DNA from: Nocardioides exalbidus
GTDB taxonomy: Bacteria > Actinomycetota > Actinomycetes > Propionibacteriales > Nocardioidaceae
Length of the DNA stretch: 64,000 bases
Direction: 5' to 3'
Assembly: GCF_900105585.1 (NCBI RefSeq)
Contig: NZ_FNRT01000002.1
Span: 2,666,001 to 2,730,000, forward strand
In this document: positions 23,794-34,789 of the stretch, piece by piece
Numbering within the stretch: the stretch's first letter is position 1
How the letters are laid out: each line of letters starts with the position of its first letter
Translations under genes and position numbers: made by a program
Notes under the pieces: model-generated
Databases searched by the model: none
The model's input: only the letters and a program-made list of their open reading frames with translations
What the model was told of the DNA's origin: nothing

Positions 23794-24996
23794 GTGTCCC
23801 GACTGCCCCTCGAAGGCGTCCGCGTGGTCGCGCTCGAGCAGTACATCTCCGGCCCCTACTGCACCATGTGGCTGGCCGACGCCGGCGCCGAGGTGGTCAA
23901 GGTCGAGCGCCCCGACGGCGGTGACCCCCGCCGCGTGTTCATGCCGCAGCTCACCGGCGAGGACGGCGCATCGGTCTCGGGCGGCTTCTTCTCGTTCAAC
24001 CGGAACAAGCGGAGCGTCACCCTCGACCTGGCGAGCGAGGAGGGCCGCGAGGCCTACAAGGCGCTGGTCGCGACGGCCGACGTGGTCGTCGAGAACCTGC
24101 GTCCCGGCGCCACCGACAAGCTCGGCATCGGCTACGCCGACCTCAGCGCGGACAACCCCGGCCTCATCTACGCCGCCGTGTCCGGCTACGGCCGCAGCGA
24201 GGGCCCGTACGCCGGTCGCCCCGCGTTCGACGCCGCGATCCTCGGCATGGCCGGCATCACCCACATGACTGGTCGGAGCGGCGACCTGCCGCCCGAGCTG
24301 CCGATGTACGGCCTGGCCGACATGACCACCGCGATCCTCACCGGCTACCAGATCCTCATGTCGCTCTACGACCGCACCCGCACGGGCACGGGCCGCCTGA
24401 TCGACGTGTCGATGTACGACACGATGGTCGCGCTCAACGAGCGCCCGCTGATGCAGCACGCCTTCACCGGTGACGTCATCACGCGCGGCCCCGACCGCTT
24501 CCAGGCGCCGATGGGCGCCTACGAGTGCGCGGACGGCTTCATCTCCCTGGTCGTGCCCAACGACCTGATGTGGCGTCGGGTGGCGACGATCATCGGCCGT
24601 CCCGAGCTGGGCACCGACCCGGCCACGGCGACCGGCGCGGCCCGCGCCGCGAACCCCGACGGCTACCTCCCGGCGATGCTCGCCTGGATGAAGGAGCGCT
24701 CCCGCGCCGACGTCGTCGCCGCGTTCGAGAAGGGCGGCGTGCCGGCCGGCATCGTGCAGGACTCCGCCGACATCTCCGGCTGCCCGCACCTCGAGGCGCG
24801 CGGCATGTTCGTCCGCGTGCAGGATCCCGACGTCGGCGAGATCAAGATGCCGCACGCCCCCTTCACCATGAGCGACATGGGCCCCGTCCCCGCGGGCACC
24901 GTGCCCCGGCTCGGTGCCGACAACGACGCCGTCCTCGGCGCCCTCGGCCTCGACACCCAGCAGCTCGCCCGCGCGACCGGCGCCGTCCCCGCCTGA
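23794..24996 (+). CDS. CaiB/BaiF-family (class III) CoA-transferase
   Basis: A 400-residue family III CoA-transferase. The N-terminal VVALEQYISGPYCTMWLADA and the catalytic Asp (D146 in RPAFDAAILGMAG) are present. It moves CoA between acids without releasing it. GTG 23794 follows TAGGAG. The upstream part of the open frame belongs to the carboxyltransferase in another frame. Within a carboxylase operon it would activate the carboxylated acid or recycle CoA from a downstream thioester. Confidence 0.93.
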   Translation: MSRLPLEGVRVVALEQYISGPYCTMWLADAGAEVVKVERPDGGDPRRVFMPQLTGEDGASVSGGFFSFNRNKRSVTLDLASEEGREAYKALVATADVVVENLRPGATDKLGIGYADLSADNPGLIYAAVSGYGRSEGPYAGRPAFDAAILGMAGITHMTGRSGDLPPELPMYGLADMTTAILTGYQILMSLYDRTRTGTGRLIDVSMYDTMVALNERPLMQHAFTGDVITRGPDRFQAPMGAYECADGFISLVVPNDLMWRRVATIIGRPELGTDPATATGAARAANPDGYLPAMLAWMKERSRADVVAAFEKGGVPAGIVQDSADISGCPHLEARGMFVRVQDPDVGEIKMPHAPFTMSDMGPVPAGTVPRLGADNDAVLGALGLDTQQLARATGAVPA

Positions 24997-25010
24997 GTCT
25001 GGAGAGAACC

Positions 25011-25385
25011 ATGACCGACACCCTCGACCTCGCCGTGGTCCCGCTCACCGGCACCCACTGCGCCACCTGCGACCGCGGCTTCTACCCCGCCCGCGAGCTG
25101 TGCCCGACGTGCTGGGCGACCGACCTGCCCGCCCAGGACCTCGCACCGACCGGCACGATCGCCACCTGGACCGTCGTCCGGATGGGCAAGCTCTTCGAGG
25201 TGCCCTACGCCCTCTGCTACGCCGACTTCGCCGGAGACGTGCGCGTCCTGGGCCGCGTCGTGAACTGGTCCGAGGACCAGCCCCTCGCCCCCGGCATGAC
25301 GGTGACCACCCACGCCGACGCCGAGACCGGTGACCACTTCTTCACCGTGGACCACGCGTCCGCGCCGACCGAGCAGGAGGCCTGA
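25011..25385 (+). CDS. DUF35 zinc-ribbon/OB-fold protein (second copy)
   Basis: A 124-residue protein with zinc-ribbon Cys pairs C17/C20 and C31/C34 (HCATC, LCPTC) and an OB-fold with the typical GTIATWTVV strand. GGAGAG precedes ATG 25011. It sits one base before the SCP-x thiolase gene and is its likely complex partner, a second thiolase/DUF35 pair in the cluster but in the opposite gene order to the first. Confidence 0.88.
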   Translation: MTDTLDLAVVPLTGTHCATCDRGFYPARELCPTCWATDLPAQDLAPTGTIATWTVVRMGKLFEVPYALCYADFAGDVRVLGRVVNWSEDQPLAPGMTVTTHADAETGDHFFTVDHASAPTEQEA

Positions 25386-25386
25386 C

Positions 25387-26528
25387 ATGGCTGTCACCAC
25401 CCCCCGCATCGTGGGCGCGGCCACGACGCCGTTCGGGAAGTTCCGTGACCGCACCCTGGAGTCGCTCGCTGTCGAGGCGGGCATCGCCGCCGTCCGCGAC
25501 GCAGGTCTCCAGCGCACCGACATCGAGGCGCTCTTCTCGGGCAACGCCTACGCCGGCTCGCTCGTCGGCCAGCGCATCGGCAAGGAGATGGGCCTCGACG
25601 GCCTGCCCTGCTACAACTTCGAGAACGCCTGCGCCAGCGGTGCCAGCGCCCTCGCGCAGGCTTACCGCTCCGTCAGGAACGGCGAGTTCACGACCGTCCT
25701 CGTGATCGGCGTCGAGCAGCTCAGCGCGCTCGGCGGCGGGCTGCTGCCGATCGGCCCGGGGGACCCCGAGATCAAGGCCGGCCTCACCATGCCGGCCGCC
25801 TACGCGATGCGCACCGAGTCGTGGCTCTCCCGCTTCGGGGGCAAGCCGGAGGACATCGCGCAGGTCTCGGTGAAGAGCCGTGACGCCGCCTCGCGCAACC
25901 CGAACGCGCAGTACCGCACGCCCGTCACCATCGACGAGGTGATGGAGTCGCGCCTGGTCGCCGACCCGATCACCCTGCTCCAGATGTGCCCCAACGCCGA
26001 CGGCGCCGCCGCGGTCGTCGTGACCAGCGACCCGGCTGCCGTCGGCGACGCGCGCTCGGTCGAGGTGCTCTCCTCGGCCGTGCTCAGCGGGCAGTTCTTC
26101 CAGGGCTGGCGCGACATGGCCTGGCCCGACATCACCCTCCGCGCGGTCGAGCAGGCCTACGGCCAGGCCGGCATCACCGCGAAGGACGTCGACGTGGCCG
26201 AGGTCCACGACGCCGCAGCGATCGGCGAGGTCATGTACTACGAGGCGCTCGGACTCTGCGAGCGGGGCGAGGGCGCGGCCTTCGTGCTCTCCGGCCGGTC
26301 GGCGCTCGCCGGGAAGACTGCCGTCAACACGGGCGGCGGCCTGCTCTCGCGCGGCCACCCGCTCGGCGCGACCGGCGTGGTCCAGGTCGTCGAGCTCGTC
26401 GCCCAGCTGCGCGGCGAGACCGGTGCCAACCAGGTCGACGGCGCCCGGGTCGGCGTCGCCCACTGCACCGGCGGCGGCATCTGGGGCGTCGACAACGGCG
26501 CCGCAGCCGTCCACGTGCTGGCCCGCCG

Positions 26529-26532
<4 letters not shown>
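25387..26532 (+). CDS. SCP-x-type thiolase with intact Cys
   Basis: A 381-residue thiolase of the nonspecific lipid-transfer type. Unlike the copy at 19184 it keeps the nucleophile, C82 in NFENACASGASALAQ, plus HDAAAIGEVM and the C-terminal NTGGGLLSRGHPLGATG. It should perform true thiolysis of a 3-ketoacyl-CoA, with the adjacent DUF35 protein. ATG 25387; its end overlaps the biotin carboxylase start (ATGA). Confidence 0.92.
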
Positions 26533-27919
<1,387 letters not shown>

Positions 27920-27923
<4 letters not shown>

Positions 27924-29077
27924 CCGTCCCCACCCCCACCGCCGCGCAGCTCGACCTGCAGGCCCGCGCGCGGGAGCTCTCCGAGGTGTTCAAGGAGCGT
28001 GCGACCGAGGTCGACCGCACCGAGGACTACCCGATGCAGAACGCCAAGGAGCTCGCCGCCGCGGGCTTCATGGGCATGACCATCCCGCAGGAGTACGGCG
28101 GCCCCGGCCTGTCGCTGTACGACGTGGTGCTGGTGATCGAGGAGATCGCGAAGGGCTGCGGCGTCTCGGGTCGCATCGTCGTCGACGGCAACCTCGGCGC
28201 GCTGAGCATCATCATGAGGGCGGGCTCGGAGGAGCTGAAGAAGCACGTCGCCGACCTCGTGCTGGGCGGCGACAAGCCGGTCATCCAGATCACCGAGCCG
28301 GCCGGCGGCACCGACGTCAACGCGATGACGACCACCGCCGAGGTCCGCGGCGACACCGTCGTGCTCAACGGCACCAAGACCTGGATCACCGGCGCCAAGG
28401 ACTCCGTCGTCAACGTGGTCGTCGCCAAGCTGGTCGAGGACGGCGAGGACAAGGGTCTGTGCGCGGTCTACTGCGAGCGCGACGACGAGGGCTTCGACCT
28501 CGGCAAGCGCAACTACATGATGGGCCTGCGCGGCATCCCCGAGATGGACGTCCACTTCAACGACCTGGTCGTCCCGCGCTCGAACGTCCTCATGTTCGGC
28601 CTGAAGGACATCATGGGTCGCTACAACAACCAGCGCGTCGGCGCGGCCACGGTCGCGCTCGGCCTCGCCCAGGCGGCGTACGAGGACGCGCTGCACTACA
28701 CGACGCAGCGCCAGCAGTTCGGGCACCCGATCTCCGACTTCCAGGGCCTGCGCTGGAAGCTCGTCGACATGCGCCTGGCGCTCGACGCCTCGCGCCTGCT
28801 GATCCACCGGGCCGCCGCCTCGGCGTCGCTGTCGGAGTCGGGCCTTCCCGACCCCGAGCTCGCCGCGCTCGCCAAGCTGCACGCCGCCGAGAACGCCATC
28901 ACGGTCAGCTCCACCGCGCTGCAGCTGCACGGTGCGCTGGGCTACTCGCGCAACATCCGCGTCGAGCGGCTCTACCGCGACGCGCGCATGTTCACCCTCG
29001 GCGGCGGCACCACCGAGGCGCTGCGCAACCTGATCGGCTCGCAGATCCTCAAGCCCTTCACGTCGGGCGTCTCGTGA
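27920..29077 (+). CDS. Acyl-CoA dehydrogenase, catalytic Glu positions substituted
   Basis: A 385-residue flavoprotein with the ACAD fold: QITEPAGGTDV, TWITGAKDS, the FAD-binding RQQFGHPISDFQ and QLHGALGYSRNIRVERLYRDAR. The usual catalytic Glu in the (Y/I)EGT motif is Gly (GGGT, residues 361-364). The alternative helix-G Glu of isovaleryl-CoA dehydrogenase aligns with Gln (Q238 in YNNQRVGAA). The base must lie elsewhere, or the reaction is atypical. It is coupled by ATGA to the biotin carboxylase. A desaturation that feeds the MaoC hydratase is the plain reading. Confidence 0.88.
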
Positions 29078-29886
29078 AGCCCGGCCAGGGCTCCTGGCCG
29101 GCCGACCTCCTCGCCGGTCAGGTTGCCGTCGTCACCGGCGGCGCCTCCGGCCTCGGCCGGTCGACCGCCCTGCGGCTGGCCGAGGCCGGAGTCTCCGCCG
29201 TGGTCGTCGCCGACCTCCGCGAGGACCCGCGCGAGGGCGGGGACCCGACGACGAAGGCCCTCGCCGACCTCGGCGTCCCGTCGGTCTTCGTCCGGTGCGA
29301 CGTCACCTCGCCCGCCTCGATCGAGGAGGCTGTCGCTGCGGCCGACGCGTTCGGTGGCGTCACGATCATGGTCCCGGCCGCGGGCATCCTGCGGATGGAG
29401 GACGTGCTCGAGGTCGGCGAGGCCGACTACGACGCGATGATGGACGTCAACGTCAAGGGCACCTTCTTCTCGTGCCAGGCGGCAGCGCGCTCGATGGTCG
29501 CCGGCGGCCGCGAGGGCGCGATCGTCACGATCTCGTCGGTCGGCGGCGTGCTCGGGTCGGCGTCGATGCCGACCTACAACATCTCCAAGGGCGCCGTCCG
29601 GATGCTCACCTACTCGCTCGCCGCCTCGCTCGGTCCGCGCGGGATCCGCGTGAACGCCGTGCACCCCGGCGTCATCGAGACCGCGATGACCCAGCAGGAC
29701 ACGCACCTCGCCGACGAGCCCGGCACGTCGGTGCCGCTCGGCCGGCTGGGCGTGCCGAACGACGTCGCGGACGCCATCGTCTACCTGGCCAGCCCGTTGT
29801 CGGCGTACACCACGGGCACGTCGCTGTTCGTCGACGGCGGCTCGCACTCCTCCAAGGCCGGACGCGACTTCACGCCCCAGGGCTGA
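29074..29886 (+). CDS. SDR-family NAD(P)-dependent oxidoreductase
   Basis: A 270-residue short-chain dehydrogenase: VVTGGASGLGRST cofactor loop, catalytic Ser (ISSVGG) and YNISK motif, C-terminal VDGGSHSS. The acidic residue after beta-2 (VADLRED) favours NAD. It resembles type-2 3-hydroxyacyl-CoA dehydrogenases, so oxidation of a 3-hydroxyacyl-CoA is likely. GTG 29074 overlaps the stop of the acyl-CoA dehydrogenase (GTGA). Last structural gene before tetR. The usual NNAG appears as VPAAG, a mild divergence. Confidence 0.92.
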   Translation: MKPGQGSWPADLLAGQVAVVTGGASGLGRSTALRLAEAGVSAVVVADLREDPREGGDPTTKALADLGVPSVFVRCDVTSPASIEEAVAAADAFGGVTIMVPAAGILRMEDVLEVGEADYDAMMDVNVKGTFFSCQAAARSMVAGGREGAIVTISSVGGVLGSASMPTYNISKGAVRMLTYSLAASLGPRGIRVNAVHPGVIETAMTQQDTHLADEPGTSVPLGRLGVPNDVADAIVYLASPLSAYTTGTSLFVDGGSHSSKAGRDFTPQG

Positions 29887-29930
29887 GCGGTCCGCACGTC
29901 CGAGCCAACCAGCCACTCCCTGTCGAAAGA

Positions 29931-29969
29931 GGCAACATCTTGTCGAGTGAACGGCGTACCGCCTACAGT
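29931..29969 (+). promoter_or_regulatory. tetR promoter with shared operator; leaderless start
   Basis: Operator CAACA-TCT-TGTCG at 29933-29945, followed by GTGAA as at 12049, overlaps the -35 TTGTCG (29939-29944). A 17-base spacer leads to CTACAG/TACAGT (29962-29969), and the GTG start lies six bases further at 29976. This suggests a leaderless, autoregulated tetR transcript. Confidence 0.65.
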
Positions 29970-29975
29970 GCGCGT

Positions 29976-30578
29976 GTGACGACTGGCACGGGGTCCCTCA
30001 GGGAGGCGCAGAAGGCGCTGACGCGTTCGCGCATCATCGACGCGGCGCGGGTGGTGTTCGAGCAGCAGGGTTACGCCGGTGCGTCCATCGGCCTCATCAC
30101 CACCGAGGCCGCGATCAACCGCGCCACGTTCTACCTCCACTTCCCCGACAAGGCCGCGGTCTTCCGCGAGGTCGTCGCGCTCGATCGGATGCACACCGAC
30201 GAGTACTGGCGCGAGCTCAACACCGCGCTGATGGCCGGCACCCGCGAGGCGATGGCGCGCTGGATCCTCCGGCTGACCCACTGGGCCCGCGACAACGCCA
30301 ACCTGATGCCGTCCAAGCACGAGGCGATGGCCAGCGACCCGGAGTTCGCCAAGGAGTTCCAGCCGCGCTACGACCGGCTCTCCGAGGAGATCGCCCAGTT
30401 CCTCGTCACCGTCCCGGCCGACGACCGCGCCGACATGAAGGTCCGCGTGCAGATGCTCGTGGTCATGCTCGACCAGATGTTCTTCCACGCGCTGGTCCAG
30501 GGCGTCTGGACCGGCGGCGAGGACCAGCTCCTCCGTGTCGCGACCGACATCTGCTGCAAGGCCCTCGACATCCCCTGA
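29976..30578 (+). CDS. TetR-family transcriptional regulator, candidate repressor of the catabolic regulon
   Basis: A 200-residue TetR protein. The N-terminal helix-turn-helix spans about residues 15-60 (SRIIDAARVVFEQQGYAGAS, then ITTEAAINRATFYLHFPDKA); the C-terminal ligand domain is all-helical with no family-specific motif I can name. GTG 29976 is chosen from the leaderless promoter and the position of the DNA-binding domain. It closes the cluster and carries in its promoter the 13-bp palindrome also found at yeiH, the ABC operon, the thiolase operon and the BCCP operon, the pattern expected of a local repressor. The ligand may be an acyl-CoA intermediate. Confidence 0.9.
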   Translation: MTTGTGSLREAQKALTRSRIIDAARVVFEQQGYAGASIGLITTEAAINRATFYLHFPDKAAVFREVVALDRMHTDEYWRELNTALMAGTREAMARWILRLTHWARDNANLMPSKHEAMASDPEFAKEFQPRYDRLSEEIAQFLVTVPADDRADMKVRVQMLVVMLDQMFFHALVQGVWTGGEDQLLRVATDICCKALDIP

Positions 30579-30598
30579 GCACTCCGGAGGGGCGCGGC

Positions 30599-31174
30599 TC
30601 AGTCCCCGAGCGCCCGCTCGGCCTCGGCCCACGCGGCGCTGGCCCGCTCCTCGTCGAGGAAGAACTGCTTGCCCGCGGGGTAGGACACCAGCTCGAACTG
30701 CATGCCCCACGGGCTGAGGAAGTAGACGAACCGCTGGCCGGCGCTCGGACCGCCGCTCGTCGTGGGCTCGCCGAGGACCCGGACGCCGTGGGCCCGCAGG
30801 TGCGAGACCGCGGCATCGATGTCGTCGACGTACAACGCGAGATGGTGACCGCCGACGTCGCTGTTGGCCGGCAACACCCGGCGCTGGTCGGGCGAGGAGT
30901 AGACGAACACCTCGAAGATCGCCTGCCCGCCGAGACGGAAGAAGTGGAGCATGCAGGTCGCGCGGGGATGCACGTCGAGGTGGTCCGACATCCACGTCCC
31001 CTCCTCGTCGCGGAACGGGCCGTTGGCGTAGAGGTACTCGCAGCCGAGCACCTCCTCGAGGAAGTGCCGGGCCTGCGCGAGGTCGGGGACCGTGAAGCCG
31101 ACGTGGTCGAGGCGCTGGAGTCCGGGCAGCCCCGGTCGCGCCGAGGCTTCGCGACGGCTCTCGCTGGTGCTCAT
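30599..31174 (-). CDS. VOC-family (glyoxalase/bleomycin resistance) protein
   Basis: A 191-residue protein with two VOC half-domains: LQRLDHVGFTVPDL at the start and GGHHLALYVDDIDAAV in the middle, with metal-ligand candidates H, H and E (MQFELVSY). Ring-cleavage dioxygenases, glyoxalases and epimerases share the fold. ATG 31174 overlaps the E2 stop (ATGA), so it is the third gene of the 2-oxoacid dehydrogenase operon. It converges on tetR with 20 bases between. Confidence 0.85.
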   Translation of the reverse strand: MSTSESRREASARPGLPGLQRLDHVGFTVPDLAQARHFLEEVLGCEYLYANGPFRDEEGTWMSDHLDVHPRATCMLHFFRLGGQAIFEVFVYSSPDQRRVLPANSDVGGHHLALYVDDIDAAVSHLRAHGVRVLGEPTTSGGPSAGQRFVYFLSPWGMQFELVSYPAGKQFFLDEERASAAWAEAERALGD

Positions 31175-32421
31175 GCCAGCATCCCCAGCGGCTGCTCGAC
31201 CAGGCGCAGGAACGCCTGCATCCAGCGGCCCGCGACCACGCCGTCGACGGGTCGGTGGTCGACCGAGAGCACGAACCGCATCACCGTCGCGACCTCGAGC
31301 GCGCCGTCGACGACGACCGCCTCCTGGCGCGCGGCGCCGACCGCGAGGATCGAGGAGTGCGGAGGATTGATGATCGCGCTGAACTCCTCCACCCCGAACA
31401 TGCCCAGGTTGGACACCGCGACGGTCCCGCCCTCGAGCTCGTGCTGGCGCAGGCCGCCGCCGGCGGCCCGGGTCGCGAGGTCCTTCGTGGCCGCGGAGAG
31501 GTCGAGCAGCGACCGGCCGGTCACGTCGGTGACGACGGGCGTCACCAGGCCGCGCGCGGTGGCGACGGCGATCCCGACGTCGACGCGCGAGTGCTGGACG
31601 ACGGCGTCCTCGGTCCACGTCACGTTGAGCTCGGGCACGAGCTCGTGGGCCCGGCCGACGGCGCGCACGACGAGGTCGTTGACCGAGACCCTGGTGCCGG
31701 TGGCGTCGGCGACCTCGGCGCGGAGCGCGAGCAACCGGTCGACACGCGCAGTGCCGGAGACGTAGAAGTGCGGCGCCTCCTGCGTGCTCTGCACGAGCCT
31801 GCTGGCCACCGCCCGCCGCAGCCGGGTGTGCGGGACCTCCGTCGTCCCGGCGGTCGGTGCCGGCGCCGCTGCGGCTGGCGTCGGGGGAGTGGGTACGACG
31901 ACGGGCGCGGCGGGCGCGGCGGGCGCGTCGCCCGGCGTCGCGTGCCTCGCCGCGATCGCGAGCTCCACGTCGCGGCGTACGACGCGACCGCCCGGCCCGG
32001 TGCCCACCAGGTCGTCCGTCGTCAGGCCGGCGTCGCGCGCCAGCCGCCGGGCCAGCGGGCTGGCGAACACGCGCCGGGCGTCAGCCGGCGTGGGGGCGGG
32101 AACGAGGACGGGGACGGCTCCGCTCGGGGCGGGGGAGAACCCGAGCGCGGCGAGCGCGGCCTCCACGTCGTCGACGGTCTCGCCGGGTGCAGCCACGAGG
32201 GCGATCGGGTCGCCGACCTGCACCTTGGCGCCGGGGGCGACGAGCGTCCGGACGAGCACGCCGTCGGACTCGGCCTCGAGGTCGACCACGGCCTTGTCGG
32301 TCTCGATCACCGCGTAGCCCTCGCCCGAGGCGAAGGACTCCTTCTCGGCGACCGGCCACTCGGCGAGCACCACCTCGGTGGCGCCGGCGGCGACGGCAGG
32401 CATCCGGATGAGCGTGGGCAC
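31171..32421 (-). CDS. 2-oxoacid dehydrogenase E2 component (dihydrolipoyl acyltransferase)
   Basis: A 416-residue E2. N-terminal lipoyl domain with the lipoylated K43 (VIETDKAVVDLEA), Pro/Ala linker, peripheral-subunit-binding domain (ASPLARRLARDAGL), a second long Pro/Ala linker, and the catalytic domain ending in SVDHRPVDGVVAGRW (HRxxDG active site). It accepts an acyl group from E1 and passes it to CoA. GTG 32421 follows the E1 stop with one base between. No E3 gene occurs in the window; a housekeeping lipoamide dehydrogenase must serve. Confidence 0.93.
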   Translation of the reverse strand: MPTLIRMPAVAAGATEVVLAEWPVAEKESFASGEGYAVIETDKAVVDLEAESDGVLVRTLVAPGAKVQVGDPIALVAAPGETVDDVEAALAALGFSPAPSGAVPVLVPAPTPADARRVFASPLARRLARDAGLTTDDLVGTGPGGRVVRRDVELAIAARHATPGDAPAAPAAPVVVPTPPTPAAAAPAPTAGTTEVPHTRLRRAVASRLVQSTQEAPHFYVSGTARVDRLLALRAEVADATGTRVSVNDLVVRAVGRAHELVPELNVTWTEDAVVQHSRVDVGIAVATARGLVTPVVTDVTGRSLLDLSAATKDLATRAAGGGLRQHELEGGTVAVSNLGMFGVEEFSAIINPPHSSILAVGAARQEAVVVDGALEVATVMRFVLSVDHRPVDGVVAGRWMQAFLRLVEQPLGMLA

Positions 32422-32422
32422 G

Positions 32423-34684
32423 TCAGGCCACCCCGCCCTCGAGCGAGGAGGTCGCCTCGGAGGAGGACGGCGAGATCCGCGGATCCATCGCCCGCAGCGC
32501 CGCGACGACGTCGGCCTCCTGCGCGAGCGCAGCCGCCTCGAGCACCTTGCTGATGCTGGGCGAGGCCATCGCGCCGGTGACCCGCTGCACGGGCTGGTCG
32601 AGCCAGTCGAAGAGCCGGCGCTGGACCTCGTCGGCCAGCCAGGCACCGTACGACGTCGCCCGCGCGCCCTGCTCGACGACCACGACGTTGGTGGTGCGGC
32701 GCACGCTCTCCGAGATCGTGTCCCAGTCGAGGGAGTGCCGGTCGAGCCAGCGCAGGTCGACCACCTCGACGTCGAGGCCGGTCTCGGCGTGGAGCACCTC
32801 CGCCGCGCGGAGGGTCGTGTCGACCATCGACAGGTAGGTGAGGACGGTGAGGTGCTCACCGCTGCGGCGCACGCGCGCCCGACCGACCTCGAGCAGGTAG
32901 TCGCGGTCCTCGACCGGGGCGAGCCCCTTCGACGCGTAGAGGTCGACGTGCTCGAGCACGACGACGGGGTCGTCGCAGGTGAGCGCGGCGTTCATCATGC
33001 CGACGTAGTCGAACGGGGTCGTCGGAGCGCAGATCCGCAGGCCGGGTGACATCGCCAGCACGCCGGCTGGGTCCATCGAGTGCTGGGAGCCGTAGCCGGT
33101 GCCGGCCGCGACCTTGCTGCGGATCACCAGGGGGACGGCGTCGTCGCCGCCGAACATGTGCCGCGCCTTGCCGATCTGGTTGAAGACCTGGTCGGCGGCC
33201 ACCCACATGAAGTCGGCGAACATGAGCTCCACGACCGGGCGGTAGCGCCCGTCGAGCGCGATGCCCCCGGCGAGGCCGGTGAAGGCGTTCTCCGAGATCG
33301 GCGTGCCGAGGACCCGGTCGGGGAAGCGAGCGGCCAGGCCGCGGGTGGCGCCGTTGGTGCCGCCGTTGAGCCGGTGGATGTCCTCGCCCATCACGACGAC
33401 GCGCACGTCGCTCTCGAGCCGGCGCCCCATCACCTCGGCGACCACGTCGATGAAGCCGCTCTCGGCGAGCTCGCCGGGCCACGACTCCTCCTCGACGGAC
33501 TCGACGGCGGCCAGCTCGGACAGGTCGCCGACGAGGCCGACGTCGACGAAGCCGGGGTCCGGCCAGGCCGACGCGCGGATCCGTCGCTCGCCGGGCCTGC
33601 CGCCGGGCGCGGGCTCGACGATCTCGGCGGTGACGTCGGCCATGACGGCACGGACGTGCTCGTCGTACGCCGTCAGCTCGGCGTCGGTGTGCAGGCCGAG
33701 GTCGACGAGGCGACGCCTCACCATCGCGATCGGGTCCCGCTCGCGCCAGGCCTTCTCCTCGGACTTCTCGCGGTAGCCGAAGGCACTGCCGGGGAACGGG
33801 CCGTTCTGGTGGAAGTAGCGGTAGACGTCGGCCTCGATGATCGCGGGGCCCCGGCCCGAGCGCAGGTGGTCGAGCGCCTCCTGCGTCGCGAGGTGGACCG
33901 CGAGCGGGTCCATCCCGTCGACGCGCCAGCTCGGGATGCCGAAGCCCGGTCCGCGGGCCGAGAGCCGCACCTCGGCAGTGGACTCCGCGACGGTCGTGGC
34001 GACGGCGTACTGGTTGTTCTCGACGAAGAACAGGACGGGCAGGCGCCACGCGGCCGCGAGGTTGAGGCTCTCCAGGACGGAGCCGATGTTCATCGCGCCG
34101 TCGCCGAAGTAGGCGACCGAGACGTCGTCGGTGCCTGCCTGGCGGTGGGACCAGGCGAAGCCGACCGCCTGGGGGACGCCGCCGCCGACGATGGCGTTGG
34201 TGCCCATCGCCCCCGCCTCCTGCCACTTGAGGTGCATCGAGCCGCCCCGGCCGTTGCAGTAGCCGGCGGCGAGGCCGCAGATCTCGGACAGCGTGCGGTG
34301 CAGCACCTCGCGGACCTCGGGCTCGACCTTGTCGCGCGGGTCGAGACCGTTGCCCGCACCGCCGTCGCCGAGGGGCCTGACGTGCGCGAGTGCCTTGGCG
34401 AGGAACTGGTGGTGGCCGCGATGGGATCCGTTCACCGTGTCGCCGGACCGCAGGGTCACGATCGAGCCGACCGCCCCGCCCTCCTGCCCGATGCTGGAGT
34501 GCGCGGGGCCGTGGACGAGTCCGTTGCCGGCGAGGTCGAGCACGGACTCCTCGAAGGCGCGGACGAGGACGAGCTGGGCGTGCATCGTCCGCAGGAGCGT
34601 GGGCTCGGCCTCCGCCCAGTCGGCGTCGGTCGCGGAGAGCGCGGTCCACGGGACATCCGTGGTGAGCGGAGAGCGGTGCGGCAT
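32423..34684 (-). CDS. 2-oxoacid dehydrogenase E1, alpha and beta fused
   Basis: A 753-residue fusion. Residues about 25-350 are E1-alpha with ThDP motif YFGDGAMNIG and FFVENNQYAVAT; residues about 405-740 are E1-beta (VMGEDIHRLNGGTNGATRGL, TPISENAFTGLAGGIAL). Alpha and beta are more often separate proteins. The substrate could be a branched 2-oxoacid, pyruvate or acetoin; sequence alone does not decide. It is the first gene of the operon with E2 and VOC and divergent from a GntR regulator whose operator lies in the 105-base gap. No good ribosome site is visible before ATG 34684. Confidence 0.9.
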   Translation of the reverse strand: MPHRSPLTTDVPWTALSATDADWAEAEPTLLRTMHAQLVLVRAFEESVLDLAGNGLVHGPAHSSIGQEGGAVGSIVTLRSGDTVNGSHRGHHQFLAKALAHVRPLGDGGAGNGLDPRDKVEPEVREVLHRTLSEICGLAAGYCNGRGGSMHLKWQEAGAMGTNAIVGGGVPQAVGFAWSHRQAGTDDVSVAYFGDGAMNIGSVLESLNLAAAWRLPVLFFVENNQYAVATTVAESTAEVRLSARGPGFGIPSWRVDGMDPLAVHLATQEALDHLRSGRGPAIIEADVYRYFHQNGPFPGSAFGYREKSEEKAWRERDPIAMVRRRLVDLGLHTDAELTAYDEHVRAVMADVTAEIVEPAPGGRPGERRIRASAWPDPGFVDVGLVGDLSELAAVESVEEESWPGELAESGFIDVVAEVMGRRLESDVRVVVMGEDIHRLNGGTNGATRGLAARFPDRVLGTPISENAFTGLAGGIALDGRYRPVVELMFADFMWVAADQVFNQIGKARHMFGGDDAVPLVIRSKVAAGTGYGSQHSMDPAGVLAMSPGLRICAPTTPFDYVGMMNAALTCDDPVVVLEHVDLYASKGLAPVEDRDYLLEVGRARVRRSGEHLTVLTYLSMVDTTLRAAEVLHAETGLDVEVVDLRWLDRHSLDWDTISESVRRTTNVVVVEQGARATSYGAWLADEVQRRLFDWLDQPVQRVTGAMASPSISKVLEAAALAQEADVVAALRAMDPRISPSSSEATSSLEGGVA

Positions 34685-34695
34685 CGCTAGATCGA

Positions 34696-34782
34696 ATCCA
34701 ATCCATCGCCTACGGCCCTCGCATCTGCGGTGGCCACGCGATGACGATCACATATTGGATCCAAAAAGGGAAGAGTCATACT
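34696..34782. promoter_or_regulatory. gntR/E1 divergent operator region
   Basis: A perfect 10-bp palindrome TTGGATCCAA (34755-34764) overlaps the gntR -35 (TTGGAT). A 16-base spacer leads to -10 CATACT (34777-34782), seven bases before the GTG start at 34790: a leaderless promoter. The half-site ATCCAAT recurs at 34696-34702 next to the E1 start. The expected target of the FCD-type GntR protein. Confidence 0.65.
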
Positions 34783-34789
34783 GTGGCGC

